Assembly (NCBI GenBank): GCA_963732355.1
Contig: CAVSZD010000010.1
Coordinates: 1-64,000, forward strand
From: JADKAV01 sp963732355
Lineage (GTDB): Bacteria > Actinomycetota > Actinomycetes > S36-B12 > UBA10799
DNA length: 64,000 nucleotides
Direction: 5' to 3'
A program made the translations under genes and the position numbers. Under the pieces are notes generated by a model. The model was not told the DNA's origin. It searched no databases and worked only from the letters and a program-made list of their open reading frames with translations. Positions 18,040 to 27,879 of this stretch are shown piece by piece (within the stretch, counting starts at the first letter, position 1; each line of letters opens with the position of its first letter).

Positions 18040-20529
18040 GTCTGCCGCCGCCCGGGCTGAGTGGGCTGAAACCCGAGTGGTCCAAGGAAGTCACCGCGGT
18101 CGACTCCACGGGCGTCACTCGCACGTGGCACGTCCTTGACTCCGGCTCTGGTGACAAAGGCACCTTGCTGTGTGTCCACGGCAATCCGAGTTGGTCCTAC
18201 TTGTGGCGCCGGGTCGTCGCCGCTCCGCCGAAGGGTTGGCGGGTCATCGCCATCGACCAGATGGACATGGGCTTCTCGGATCGCACGGGCACGTTCCGGC
18301 GGCTGGCTCAGCGGGTGGACGACCTCGACACTCTGACGGCTGCGCTGAACCTGACCGGACCGGTCGTCACGGTCGCCCACGACTGGGGTGGTCCTGTCTC
18401 GCTGGGCTGGGCGTTGCGTCACGTCGACCAACTCGCCGGTGTGGTGTTGTCGAACACCGGCGTGCACCAGCCGGCCGAGTCGTCGGCGCCCACAGTCATC
18501 CGGGCGGCCCGCACTCCGGGTGTGCTGAGCGCGGTCACGAAGAACACGCGCAACTTCATCCGAGGTGGGCTGTTCTTCTCCCGGCCGCTGCCGCCCGCCG
18601 ACATCCGCAAGGGCTATTACGCGCCCTACAACAAGGCCGATCGGCGCCTGGCCATCGAGCAGTTCGTGCAGGACATCCCGCTGGAACCCGAGCACCCCAC
18701 CGCCCCGACGCTGGATGCGATCGCCGACGGCCTGGGTGCGCTGGCCGATGTCCCGGTCCTCATGCTGTGGGGACCGCGCGACCCCGTGTTCTCCGACATC
18801 TACCTGCGCGACCTGATCAAGCGCATGCCGCATGCGGACGTCCACCGCTACGAAGGGTCGAGCCACTTCGTCCCGGAGGACGCCCCGACTTTCGCCGCCG
18901 ATGTCGCGGCGTGGGTGGAAGCCCTGGGACACGAGCCGCCGCAGCGCCAGTTACCTCACAGCCGACCCCTCTGGGATGCGGTGGCGCAGCGCCGTGGCGA
19001 CCCCGCCCCGGCCGTGATCGAGATGGGTCCGGGTGGCCGCAGCATCTCCTTCGGGGACCTGCACAACCGGATCGAGAACATCGCCGCGGGCATGGCTGCC
19101 TTCGGGATCAACCCGGGCGACCGGATCGCACTGCTCGTGCAACCAGGAGTGGACCTGACCGCGGTGCTCTACGGGTTGTGGCGGCGCGGCGCTATCGCGG
19201 TGGTCGTGGATGCCGGACTGGGTCTGCGGGGTATCCGGACCGCGTTGCGCAGCGCCGGACCGAAGTACGTGATCGGCGGATTCAAGGGTCTGGCCGCAGC
19301 CCGGACGATGGGCTTGGCCGCGCAGTTCATCAGCGTGGGCGAAGTGCCGTTGAAGGTCACTTCCACGTTGGGGCAGATCGAGAGCTCTTGGCCAGCGCTC
19401 GCCGCTGCCCGATCCGCCGGTCGCCGCTGACCCTGCCGCCATCGCATTCACCTCGGGTGCAACGGGTCCGGCCAAGGGCGTGCTCTACCTGCACGGCCAA
19501 TTGCAGGCCCAGCGGGAGGCGCTCGCTGCGCTGTACTCGATCACCGAGGCCGACCGGCTCGTGGCCGCCTTCGGGCCGTTCGCGCTCATGGGCGCCGCGC
19601 TTGGTATCTCGTCGGTTGTCCCCGACATGAACCTCACCGCGCCGAGCACCCTGACCGCGACCGCGATGGCCCAAGCGGTCGAAGCAGTCGACGCCACGAT
19701 GGTCTTCGCCTCGCCGGCCGCACTGGCCAACGTCGCGCGCACCCGTGCCGGTGTGGCGACGATGCCTGGGGTGCGGTTGTTGCTGTCGACCGGAGCGCCG
19801 GTGCCTGCCGAGTTGCTGCGCGAGGTGTTGACGATGATGCCCTCGGCTCAAGCGCACGCGCCCTACGGCATGACCGAGGTGCTGCCCGTGGCCGATATCG
19901 GGCTCAAGGAGATGGAAGCCGCAGGCCAGGGCAACGGCACGTGCGTGGGCTACCCGGTGCCCGGCGTGACCGTGCGGCTCAGCGCGCTGGACGCTCATGG
20001 AGATGCGGTCGGGCCGCTGTCCGACGCGCCAGGAGTCACCGGCGAGGTCTGCGTGCAAGCAGCTCACACCAAGCAGCGCTACGACCGCCTGTGGGTCACA
20101 GAGCATGCAGCCAGCCGCGACCCCGGATGGCACCGGACCGGCGATGTCGGGCACTTCGACGACGACGGTCGGCTGTGGATCGAAGGCCGACTCGTCCATG
20201 TGATCGTCACCGCGCACGGACCAGTCACGCCGGTCGGACTCGAGCGCCGCGCCGAAGCCATTCCGGCGGTCAAGCGGGCTGCCGCAGTCGGCATCGGACC
20301 GCGCGGCGCGCAGCAGGTCGTGATGGTCGTGGAAACCGAGTTCGGCACTTCGGGTCTGGCTCCGGACAGCCTGCGCGATGCTGTGCGACAAGCCGTGGGC
20401 GAGGTGCCGGCAGTGTTGACCGTGAGTGATCTGCCCGTGGACATCCGCCACAACTCCAAGATCGACCGGGTGCGCCTGGGCCGTTGGGCGCAGCGGGTGC
20501 TCGGCGGCGGACGGGTGGGCAAGCCATGA
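18036..20529 (+). CDS. oleBC: OleBC fusion: beta-lactone decarboxylase fused to beta-lactone synthetase (one frameshift)
   Basis: The first ~300 residues are an alpha/beta hydrolase of the haloalkane-dehalogenase type (OleB): VHGNPSWSYLWRRV with N50, nucleophile D116 in AHDWGG, and HF in SSHFVPEDAP. The rest is an AMP-ligase fold (OleC) with the P-loop AFTSGATGPAKG at about 19442-19480 and YGMTEVLP. OleC converts the beta-hydroxyacid to a beta-lactone; OleB releases CO2 to leave the cis-olefin. The fusion is known in actinobacteria. The frame breaks near 19400-19405 (one extra base; first part stops at 19430, second ends at 20529), just before the P-loop. The stop overlaps oleD. Confidence 0.9.
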
Positions 20530-21510
20530 AGGTCCTCGTCACCGGATCCAGCAGCCTGCTCGCCGCGGACATCGTGCGTCGGCTCGCGCAGCGCGGAGAC
20601 ACCGTGGCGGTCCTGCAGCGCAAGCCGTCCCCAGTGGCGGCCGAGTTGGGACTGACCGAGTTCCTGGGTGACGTCGTCGACGAGCAGGTCGTCGCGCAAG
20701 CCGTGGTGGGAGTCGATGCGGTCATCCATCTGGCCGCGCGGGTGGGTGTCGTGGGCAGCCCGGAGCAGTTCTTCACCACCAACGTCGTCGGCACCCGGGT
20801 CGTGCTGGCTGCCGCGCGCGAAGCAGGTGTGCAACGGTTCGTCTTCGTGTCATCCCCGTCCGTCGCGCACACCGGTGACGCGCTTGGCCGGCAACGGCGC
20901 CGAACCCGCTGACCCGCGTCACGCCAAGGGTGAGTACTCCAAGTCCAAGGCGTTGGCCGAACAAGAAGTCCTGGCCGCCGATGGGCAGGGCATCACCACG
21001 ATCGCCGTGCGTCCGCACTTGGTCTGGGGGCCCGGCGACACCCAGCTCGTGGGCCGGATCGTCGAGCGCGCACAGCAGGGCAGGCTCGCACTCGTGGCAG
21101 GCGGGCGGCCGCTGATCGACACCACGTACTTGGACAACGCGTCCGACGCCGTGATCGCCGCCGTCGACCGCGCCGACGTGGGCCACGGGCGCGCTTTCAT
21201 CGTGTCCAACGGGCAGCCGCGCACGGTCGAGGAGATGGTCACGCGGATCTGCGAAGCGGCCGGTGAACGCCCGCCCTCTCGTTCTGTGCCGCGGGCGCTG
21301 GCGTGGGTTGCCGGTGCTGTGGCCGAAGGGGCGTGGAAGATCGGGCGCCGCGACGATGACCCGCCGATGACCCGGTTCCTGGCAGGGCAACTGGGCACGG
21401 CGCACTGGTTCGATCTGCGCGAGACCCAAGACGTTCTGCAATGGCAGCCGAAGGTCGACCTTGACGAGGGTTTCGCGCGGCTGCGCGCGTCGTTCGCCTC
21501 TGGCGCATGA
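20526..21510 (+). CDS. oleD: OleD: NAD(P)H-dependent beta-ketoacid reductase (one frameshift)
   Basis: An extended short-chain dehydrogenase that reduces the OleA product to the beta-hydroxyacid. It starts at the ATG overlapping the oleBC stop. The first frame covers the Rossmann half to VFVSSPSVAHTGDAL; an extra base near 20884 breaks it, and the second frame continues AGNGAEPADPRHAKGEYSKS with the catalytic YxxxK (YSKSK) and runs to 21510. About 327 residues after correction. The nucleotide motif reads TGSSSLLA rather than TGxxGxxG, so two of the usual glycines are missing. The stop overlaps the helicase start. Confidence 0.85.
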
Positions 21511-23975
21511 GCCCGCTAACGGAGTTGCTCTCGACCGAGGTCGAGCCCGAGGAACTCCTGGAGCGCTTCGCGCAGTGGGCCGCGGAAACCGGCCGGCCGT
21601 TGTACCCCGCGCAGGAGGACGCGCTGCTGGAGATGGCTTCGGGCTCGCACGTCATCCTGGCGACGCCGACCGGTTCGGGCAAGAGTCTCGTGGCCGTCGG
21701 GGCCATGTTCTTCGCCATGGCGCAAGGCCGCCGGACGTATTACACCGCCCCGATCAAGGCGCTGGTGTCGGAGAAGTTCTTCGACCTGTGTGAACTGCTC
21801 GGGCCCGAGAACGTCGGGATGATCACCGGCGACGCAGCAGTCAATCCGGACGCGCCGGTCATCTGCGCCACCGCTGAGATCCTGGCGCTATTGGCACTGC
21901 GAGAGGGCTCGGACGCAGACGTCGGTGTGGTGTGCATGGACGAGTTCCACTATTACGGCGACCGCGACCGGGGTTGGGCCTGGCAGGTGCCGTTGATCGA
22001 GTTGACCGGAGCCCAGTTCCTGCTCATGTCGGCCACGCTCGGGGACATGGATCGGATCCGCGACGACCTCGTGCGGCGAACCGGTCGGCAGGCGGCCATC
22101 GTGGCCGGCGGGGATCGGCCCGTGCCGTTGACGTTCGAATATGTGACCACGCCGATCCACCAGACAGTCGAGGTTCTGCTCAACCAGGACCGCGCGCCTA
22201 TCTACATCGTGCACCCCACGCAAGCCGGGGCTTTGGAACGCGCACAGGCGCTGATGAGCCTGAACGTGTGCACGCGCGAGGAGAAACGGGCCATCGCCGA
22301 TGCGCTCGGCGGGTTCCGGTTCCGGGCCGGATTCGGTCGGACGCTGAGCAGGCTTGTGCGCCACGGGATCGGCGTGCACCACGCGGGCATGCTGCCGCGC
22401 TATCGCCGCCTTGTAGAGCAATTGACGCGGGCCGGCTTGCTCAAGGTCATCTGCGGAACGGACACCCTCGGCGTCGGGATCAACGTGCCGATCCGCACCG
22501 TGCTGATCACCTCGTTGGTCAAGTTCGACGGCCGCCGGATGCGGGTGCTGCGGGCCCGCGAGTTCCACCAGATCGCTGGACGGGCGGGACGGCCCGGATT
22601 CGACGCCATCGGTTATGTGGTCGTGCAGGCTCCTGAGCACGAGATCGAGAACGAGAAGCTGCTGGCCCGCGCCGGCGACGACCCCAAGAAGTTGCGCCGG
22701 ATCGTGCGCAAGAAGGCGCCGGAGGGCATTCCGAACTGGGGGCGCAGCACCTTCGACAAACTGGTGGTCGCGCAGCCCGAACAGTTGAAGTCCCGCTTCG
22801 ATGTCAGCCACGCGATGGTGTTCAACGTGGCTCACAGACCCGGCAACGTGGAAGCCGCTTTGGAACATCTGCTCACCGACAACGATGAGGAGCCGGGTGC
22901 GCAGGAGGCCATGGTTGAACGTGCTGTGGCGATCCAGGAATCGTTGGTCGCTGCCGGAGTGCTGACCCCCGAGCTGCGGGTCGTCGATGACCTGCAGGAC
23001 GACTTCGCGTTGAACCAGCCTCTGTCCACTTTCGCGTTGGCGGCTATTGAACTGCTGGACCGGGAGTCCGAGACCTACGCCCTGGATGTGTTGTCGGTCT
23101 TGGAGGCGACACTGGAGGACCCGCGGCAGGTGCTGTACGCCCAGCAGTCCAAAGCGCGCGGCGAAGCGGTGGCGGCAATGAAGGCTGAGGGCATCGAGTA
23201 CGAGGAGCGGGTCGAACTCGTCGAGGAGATCACCTGGCCGCGCCCGCTGGCCGACCTGTTGCAGACCGCGTACGACATCTACGCGGAGGGGCATCCGTGG
23301 GTGCGCGAACACGAGCTGAAGCCCAAGTCCGTCGCCCGTGAGATGTCCGAGTTGGCGATGACGTTCGTGGAGTTCGTCGGCTTCTACAAACTCGCGTCGT
23401 CGGAGGGTCTGGTCCTGCGATACCTGGCGGATGCGTACAAAGCGCTGCGCCGGACGGTGCCCGATGAGATGCGCACCGAGGAACTCGACGACATCACCGA
23501 GTGGCTGGGGGAGTTGGTGCGCCAGGTCGATTCCAGCCTGTTGGACGAGTGGGAGCAGTTGGTCAACCCGGCCGAGGTCGACGCCGCTGTCGTGGACACC
23601 GGCCCGCCGCCGGTCACGGCCAACGTGCGGGCCTTCCGGGTGCTGGTGCGCAACGCGATGTTCCGCCGTGTGGAGCTTGCCGCTCTGCGCAAGTGGGACG
23701 ACCTCGCGGCCCTCGATGAGGACTGGGACGCCGATCGGTGGCGCGACGCGATGGCCGACTACTTCGAGGAGCACGACGAGGTCGGGACCGGACCTGCTGC
23801 GCGGGGGCCGAAACTGTTGCAGATCGAGCAGTTGGCCGGCCATTGGAATGTGTGGCAGGCCTTTGACGATCCCGCTGGTGATCACGACTGGGGGATCCGG
23901 GCGGAGGTCGATCTGGCCGCCAGCGACGAGCAGGGGATAGCCGTGGTCCGGGTGACCGAGGTGGGCAGTTTCTGA
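21507..23975 (+). CDS. Superfamily 2 DEAD/DEAH-box helicase, DUF3516 type (Ski2-like)
   Basis: 822 residues. Motifs: Walker A ATPTGSGKS with K59, motif II CMDEFHYYGD, motif III MSATLG, and C-terminal helicase motifs VICGTDTLGVGINVPIRT and HQIAGRAGRPGFD. The C-terminal half (about 400-815) is an acidic helical extension matching the actinobacterial DUF3516 helicases. Probably an ATP-dependent RNA helicase acting in RNA turnover or ribosome biogenesis; target not known. The ATG overlaps the oleD stop (ATGA), so it is the last gene of the ole transcription unit, though no biochemical link to olefin synthesis is evident. Confidence 0.9.
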   Translation: MSPLTELLSTEVEPEELLERFAQWAAETGRPLYPAQEDALLEMASGSHVILATPTGSGKSLVAVGAMFFAMAQGRRTYYTAPIKALVSEKFFDLCELLGPENVGMITGDAAVNPDAPVICATAEILALLALREGSDADVGVVCMDEFHYYGDRDRGWAWQVPLIELTGAQFLLMSATLGDMDRIRDDLVRRTGRQAAIVAGGDRPVPLTFEYVTTPIHQTVEVLLNQDRAPIYIVHPTQAGALERAQALMSLNVCTREEKRAIADALGGFRFRAGFGRTLSRLVRHGIGVHHAGMLPRYRRLVEQLTRAGLLKVICGTDTLGVGINVPIRTVLITSLVKFDGRRMRVLRAREFHQIAGRAGRPGFDAIGYVVVQAPEHEIENEKLLARAGDDPKKLRRIVRKKAPEGIPNWGRSTFDKLVVAQPEQLKSRFDVSHAMVFNVAHRPGNVEAALEHLLTDNDEEPGAQEAMVERAVAIQESLVAAGVLTPELRVVDDLQDDFALNQPLSTFALAAIELLDRESETYALDVLSVLEATLEDPRQVLYAQQSKARGEAVAAMKAEGIEYEERVELVEEITWPRPLADLLQTAYDIYAEGHPWVREHELKPKSVAREMSELAMTFVEFVGFYKLASSEGLVLRYLADAYKALRRTVPDEMRTEELDDITEWLGELVRQVDSSLLDEWEQLVNPAEVDAAVVDTGPPPVTANVRAFRVLVRNAMFRRVELAALRKWDDLAALDEDWDADRWRDAMADYFEEHDEVGTGPAARGPKLLQIEQLAGHWNVWQAFDDPAGDHDWGIRAEVDLAASDEQGIAVVRVTEVGSF

Positions 23976-24064
23976 AAGGGTGGCCGTGCGATGGCGGAAC
24001 CTTCGATCTCGCTTATGTCGCAGGGCCGTCGTAGGCTCTGACCACTACGACAACGAGGAGCATC

Positions 24065-24472
24065 ATGGCCTATTCGATCAAGGACCTCAAAGACGTTTCG
24101 ACGGGATTGGCGGCGAAGCTTCAGGAGGTGGGCGTGGGCACCACGGAGCAGTTGCTCGAGAAGGCGGGTTCGTCCGCCGGCCGCAAACAACTGGCCGATG
24201 AGATCGGGGCCAGCGCCACCCAGCTTCTGACTTGGGTGAACGAGGCCGACCTGATGCGAGTGCCCGGGATCGCGGAGGGTTTCTCGCAATTGCTGGAGGC
24301 CGCAGGCGTGGACACCGTCAAGGAACTGGCCACGCGCAACGCGGAGAACCTCACCGCGAAGATCGCCGAGGTCAACGAACAACTCAACTTGGCTGGCCGC
24401 GTTCCGAACCAGGAGCAGGTCGCTGCGTGGATCGCTGCCGCCAAGGGCCTCGCTCCCAAGGTGAGCCACTGA
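24065..24472 (+). CDS. DUF4332 domain protein (helix-hairpin-helix-like)
   Basis: 135 residues after a clear GAGGAGC ribosome binding site. The sequence has two copies of a helix-hairpin-helix-like unit: DLKDVSTGLAAKLQEVGVGT and LMRVPGIAEGFSQLLEAAGV, each followed by a TxxxL helix, the hallmark of DUF4332 proteins. HhH units usually contact nucleic acid non-specifically, but the family has no firm function. It is preceded by an 89-bp gap from the helicase and followed closely by the amine oxidase. Confidence 0.85.
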   Translation: MAYSIKDLKDVSTGLAAKLQEVGVGTTEQLLEKAGSSAGRKQLADEIGASATQLLTWVNEADLMRVPGIAEGFSQLLEAAGVDTVKELATRNAENLTAKIAEVNEQLNLAGRVPNQEQVAAWIAAAKGLAPKVSH

Positions 24473-24494
24473 CGCTTCGGAAGGGCGAGTCGCC

Positions 24495-26174
24495 ATGCGG
24501 GGAATCACGTCCACAACCGCCTCGCTGCGAAGGATGTTGGGTGCGGCTCAGCGCAGCGAGCGCACTGGCGAGAGCATTGACGAGTTGCTGCAACGCTCAC
24601 AGGTGCATGCAGCCGCCCGTCGGGATGATCCGCAGCGATATCTCGCGCAGCGAGAAGAGGCGGGCTCTCTGACCCGTAGGCAGTTGCTCGTATCTGCAGC
24701 TGCCGCGGTCGGGGGTGTTGCGCTCTCGGGAGTCGCGCCTGCCGCCGCAGCCAAAGGTTCCGGGGCGCCAAAGGTGGCCATCGTCGGCGCGGGTTTGTCT
24801 GGTCTGCGCGCGGCACACTGGCTGTGGTCGGTCAAAGGAATCGCGGCTACGGTGTACGAGGCGGACGACCGGATCGGCGGGCGCTGCTGGACGTTGCGCG
24901 ACCACTTCGCCTCAGGCCAGATCGTCGAGCACGGCGGCGCTTTCATCAACACCGATCACAACGCATTGCGCAACCTGGTCAATTCGCTGGGGCTGAGCTT
25001 GTACGAGTTGAACGGTGGAAATCAGGCTCCTTACGGGGACGTGTACTGGGCCAACGGGCTGTACACGTACGAGCAGGCCAGCGTTGACTGGGCGGGCGCC
25101 TGGCGCAGTTTCAAGAACGCACTGGCCGCGGCGCCCTACCCGCAGACCTACTTCTCCAACACCCCGGCGGGCCTGGCGCTGGACCGTATGTCGGTCGATG
25201 AGTGGATCGACGCCAACATCGCCGGTGGAACCCAAGGGCGGTTCGGCGCCATCATGCGGTCCAATGCGGTCGCAGAGTACGGACTGGACCCCGGTGAGCA
25301 GTCGGCATTGAACCTCGTCTACCTGCTCGGGTGGAACCCGCAGAACAGCCTCGACCCGATCAACGGGGCCGACGAGCGATTCGGCGTGGTGGGCGGAAAC
25401 GACCAGATCATCACACGCATGGTTACGCAATTGCCCGCAGGTGCGATTCGGCGCGGACACGTGTTGGAAGCGATCTCGCGGCGCGCCGACGGGACTGCTT
25501 CGTTAACGTTCCGGGTGGATCGCAGGAGCACAACTGTCACCGCGGACAAGGTGATCCTCGCGTTGCCTTTCACGACCCTTCGGGATGTGGATCGACGTGG
25601 TGCGGGACTGAGTCCGCTCAAGGAGCGGGCGATCACGCAGCTCGGTCTGGGCAGCAACGGCAAGATCCACGTCCAGTTCGACTCCCGACCGTGGCTGGCC
25701 GCGGGGTACGGAGGAGCGACCTACTCGCCCATTGACGAGCTGCAGTGCGCGTGGGACGACACGGTCAACCAGCCGGGTTCGCAAGGTGGGCCAGTGACTG
25801 CGGGCTCCCCGGGGATCCTGTGCCACTTCCCAGGCGGGTCCGCCACGACCTCGCAGTGGACCGGAACGGCTTTCGGTGCCGCTCCGTCCGGACAGGTCGA
25901 CCAGTTCCTCGGCTGGGTCGAGCGGGTGTTTCCCGGTGTCCGCGGCGCGTACAACGGGCGGTCGTGGCGCGACGCGTGGCACTTGAACCCATGGAGTCGA
26001 GGCGCTTACACATGCCCCCGGCCTGGCCAGTACACGGGGTTGTTCGGGATTCCGGAATTGCCCGAAGGACCGTTCCACTTCGCAGGTGAGCACACGTCCA
26101 GTGACTACTTCGGATTCTTCAACGGTGCTGTGCAAGCCGGCGAGCGAGCGGCCAAGGAAGTGGCACTGGCCTGA
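24495..26174 (+). CDS. Tat-exported flavin monoamine oxidase family protein
   Basis: 559 residues. A twin-arginine signal (SLTRRQLLVSAAAAVGGVAL, about 57-77) sits unusually far from the N-terminus, behind a charged leader of about 55 residues. The FAD-binding motif VAIVGAGLSGLRAA starts near residue 94, followed by RIGGRCWT, and the C-terminal FAD-contact motif FHFAGEHTSSDYFGFF ends the amine-oxidase fold. It probably oxidises an amine, amino acid or polyamine outside the membrane, giving H2O2 and ammonia; the substrate is not inferable. The position of the Tat motif suggests the true start may be downstream, but no better start was found. Confidence 0.88.
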   Translation: MRGITSTTASLRRMLGAAQRSERTGESIDELLQRSQVHAAARRDDPQRYLAQREEAGSLTRRQLLVSAAAAVGGVALSGVAPAAAAKGSGAPKVAIVGAGLSGLRAAHWLWSVKGIAATVYEADDRIGGRCWTLRDHFASGQIVEHGGAFINTDHNALRNLVNSLGLSLYELNGGNQAPYGDVYWANGLYTYEQASVDWAGAWRSFKNALAAAPYPQTYFSNTPAGLALDRMSVDEWIDANIAGGTQGRFGAIMRSNAVAEYGLDPGEQSALNLVYLLGWNPQNSLDPINGADERFGVVGGNDQIITRMVTQLPAGAIRRGHVLEAISRRADGTASLTFRVDRRSTTVTADKVILALPFTTLRDVDRRGAGLSPLKERAITQLGLGSNGKIHVQFDSRPWLAAGYGGATYSPIDELQCAWDDTVNQPGSQGGPVTAGSPGILCHFPGGSATTSQWTGTAFGAAPSGQVDQFLGWVERVFPGVRGAYNGRSWRDAWHLNPWSRGAYTCPRPGQYTGLFGIPELPEGPFHFAGEHTSSDYFGFFNGAVQAGERAAKEVALA

Positions 26175-26248
26175 GCGGCAGGTGCTCGCTATTGCCCACT
26201 TGTACGAAGCGTCGCGTACAGTCAGTGCATTCATGACGAGGAGAGATC

Positions 26249-27469
26249 ATGGGCAGAGGTTGGATGCTGGGCGCGAGTGCCGCGGCCTTGATCGTGGGAG
26301 CGGCAGGGGCGCCCGCGGGGGCAGCACCGCAGAACGACCAGGTTGAGGCCACGTGGACCGAGGTGCTGGACAACGCGCCAGCGTCCAAGACCAGGTGGTC
26401 GGCGCGAGCCGGGCTGCAGGCCGTGACGTTGGGCAAGACCGTTTACGTCCTCGGCGGCCGCGTTCCCAACCCACCCGCGACGCCACCCATCCCTGGGGAC
26501 AGCACTCTGCTCAACGACGTGTGGTCCAGCAAGGATCGGGGCAAGAACTGGAAGCAACTAGTCGCGACTGGGTCGCCCAAGATGTGGTCGCCTCGTGCCT
26601 ACTTCGCATCGGTCACCAAAGACAAGTACATGTATGTGCTCGGGGGGCAGGACTTCCAGGTGGTGCAGAACGCCTGCCCGCCAGTGTTCGTCGCGCCGGA
26701 CTGCCCGCCGATCGTGTCGAAGTCCGAGTTCTTCAATGATGTGTGGCGCAGCAAGGACGGAAAGAACTGGCAGAAGATGACGGCCAAGGCTCCTTGGGCT
26801 GGCCGGGCCGGACTCAGTGCCGTCGCGCTGAAGGGTGATCTTTACGTCTTCGGCGGGTCGGTCAACGACGACAGCGCGGTCATCGGCGGACCGCCCGTTC
26901 GCGAGTACTTCAACGATGTCTGGCGCTCGCGGGACGACGGTCGCACGTGGAAGAAACTCACCGGGTCCGCGCCGTGGGCCAAACGCGCCGGAGCGGCCAC
27001 AGTCGTCAAGGGTGGCGACATGTACGTGCTCGGTGGCGAGGTCGGGTTCGCCTGCTTCGAGCCTGGCTGCGTCCCGCCCTACTTCAACGATGTCTGGCGG
27101 TCTTCGAACGGCAAGGACTGGACACAGCTGACGAAAGCCGCCGGGTGGTCGCCGCGTCCGGGCCACAAGTGCGAGGTCGTGAAGGGAAAGATCGTCTGCT
27201 TCGGTGGGTTCGGTCTGCCGACCAACCCGACGGACGCCTGGTGGAGCAAGAAGGGCAGTACTTGGACGAAGCTCCCCGGCAACTCTTGGAACGCGGTCTC
27301 CCCGGATGAGGCGAAGTACGACTTCGACTCTGCGGTCATCCCGGGTGGGCGTGGCGGCAAGGCGATTTACACCTTCGGGGGAGACCGGGAGACGTTCGAC
27401 TTCGCTGATTTGGAAAACTACCTGCGGGTCGACAACGACGTGTGGCGCCTGAGCATCAAGGGCGGCTGA
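26249..27469 (+). CDS. Secreted Kelch-repeat beta-propeller protein
   Basis: 406 residues with GAGGAGAG 4 nt upstream of the ATG. A Sec signal peptide (about 1-25, ending AGAA) is followed by about six Kelch-like blades, recognisable by repeated YVLGG or YVFGG strands and NDVWRSKDGKNWQKM-type strands. Kelch propellers bind proteins or sugars, and some are oxidases, but no copper-radical residues were recognised. The blade ending also resembles sialidase Asp-box repeats. Single gene, followed by the 83-bp repeat array. Confidence 0.85.
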   Translation: MGRGWMLGASAAALIVGAAGAPAGAAPQNDQVEATWTEVLDNAPASKTRWSARAGLQAVTLGKTVYVLGGRVPNPPATPPIPGDSTLLNDVWSSKDRGKNWKQLVATGSPKMWSPRAYFASVTKDKYMYVLGGQDFQVVQNACPPVFVAPDCPPIVSKSEFFNDVWRSKDGKNWQKMTAKAPWAGRAGLSAVALKGDLYVFGGSVNDDSAVIGGPPVREYFNDVWRSRDDGRTWKKLTGSAPWAKRAGAATVVKGGDMYVLGGEVGFACFEPGCVPPYFNDVWRSSNGKDWTQLTKAAGWSPRPGHKCEVVKGKIVCFGGFGLPTNPTDAWWSKKGSTWTKLPGNSWNAVSPDEAKYDFDSAVIPGGRGGKAIYTFGGDRETFDFADLENYLRVDNDVWRLSIKGG

Positions 27470-27480
27470 GGTCTGGCGGC

Positions 27481-27808
27481 GCCGGCGCGGCGGTGTTGTT
27501 TTTCGGCAAGTTAGTTGTCGGTTTCCAGCTTTGCTTGCCGGCGGGGGTTGGCTTGGGGCTTGCCCGGCGCGGCGCGTGTTGTTTTTCGACGAGTTAGTTG
27601 TCGGTTTCCAGCTTTGCTTGCCGGCGGGGGTTGGCTTGGGGCTTGCCTGGCGCGGCGCGTGTTGTTTTTCGACGAGCTAGTTGTCGGTTTCCAGCTTTGC
27701 CTGCCGGCGGGGGTTGGCTTGGGGCTTGCCTCGGCGCGGCGCTGTTGTTTTTCGACGAGTTAGTTGTCGGTTTCCAGCTTTGCCTGCCGGCTTGCCTGCC
27801 GGCCGGCG
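27481..27808. repeat. Intergenic array of 83-bp tandem repeats (about 4 copies)
   Basis: The segment TTAGTTGTCGGTTTCCAGCT recurs at 27511, 27594, 27677 (first base changed) and 27760, an exact 83-bp period. Each unit also contains a GTTGTTTTTCG stretch, a GCTTGCCGGCGGGGG stretch and a GC-rich tail. Because 83 is not a multiple of 3, translations give the same peptide in shifting frames, so the array is not coding. It fills most of the gap between the Kelch gene and the lipoprotein gene. It resembles a VNTR; a terminator role is possible but no clean hairpin is seen. Confidence 0.9.
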
Positions 27809-27879
27809 GGCGTGGGGGAAATCAGCGACACCGCTGTCCACCCGTCAGCGCAGCCGCTCGTCACCCTTAGTCTTGCCCA

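Noticed and set aside
18170..19630. 486-codon frame overlapping oleBC on the same strand
   Set aside because: Alternative frame of oleBC, rich in Arg and Pro, without motifs; the OleB and OleC motifs are in the other frames.
21888..23885. 665-codon open frame on the minus strand
   Set aside because: It lies wholly antisense to the helicase gene, has no family signature and low-complexity Arg/Gln/Leu composition typical of high-GC antisense shadows.
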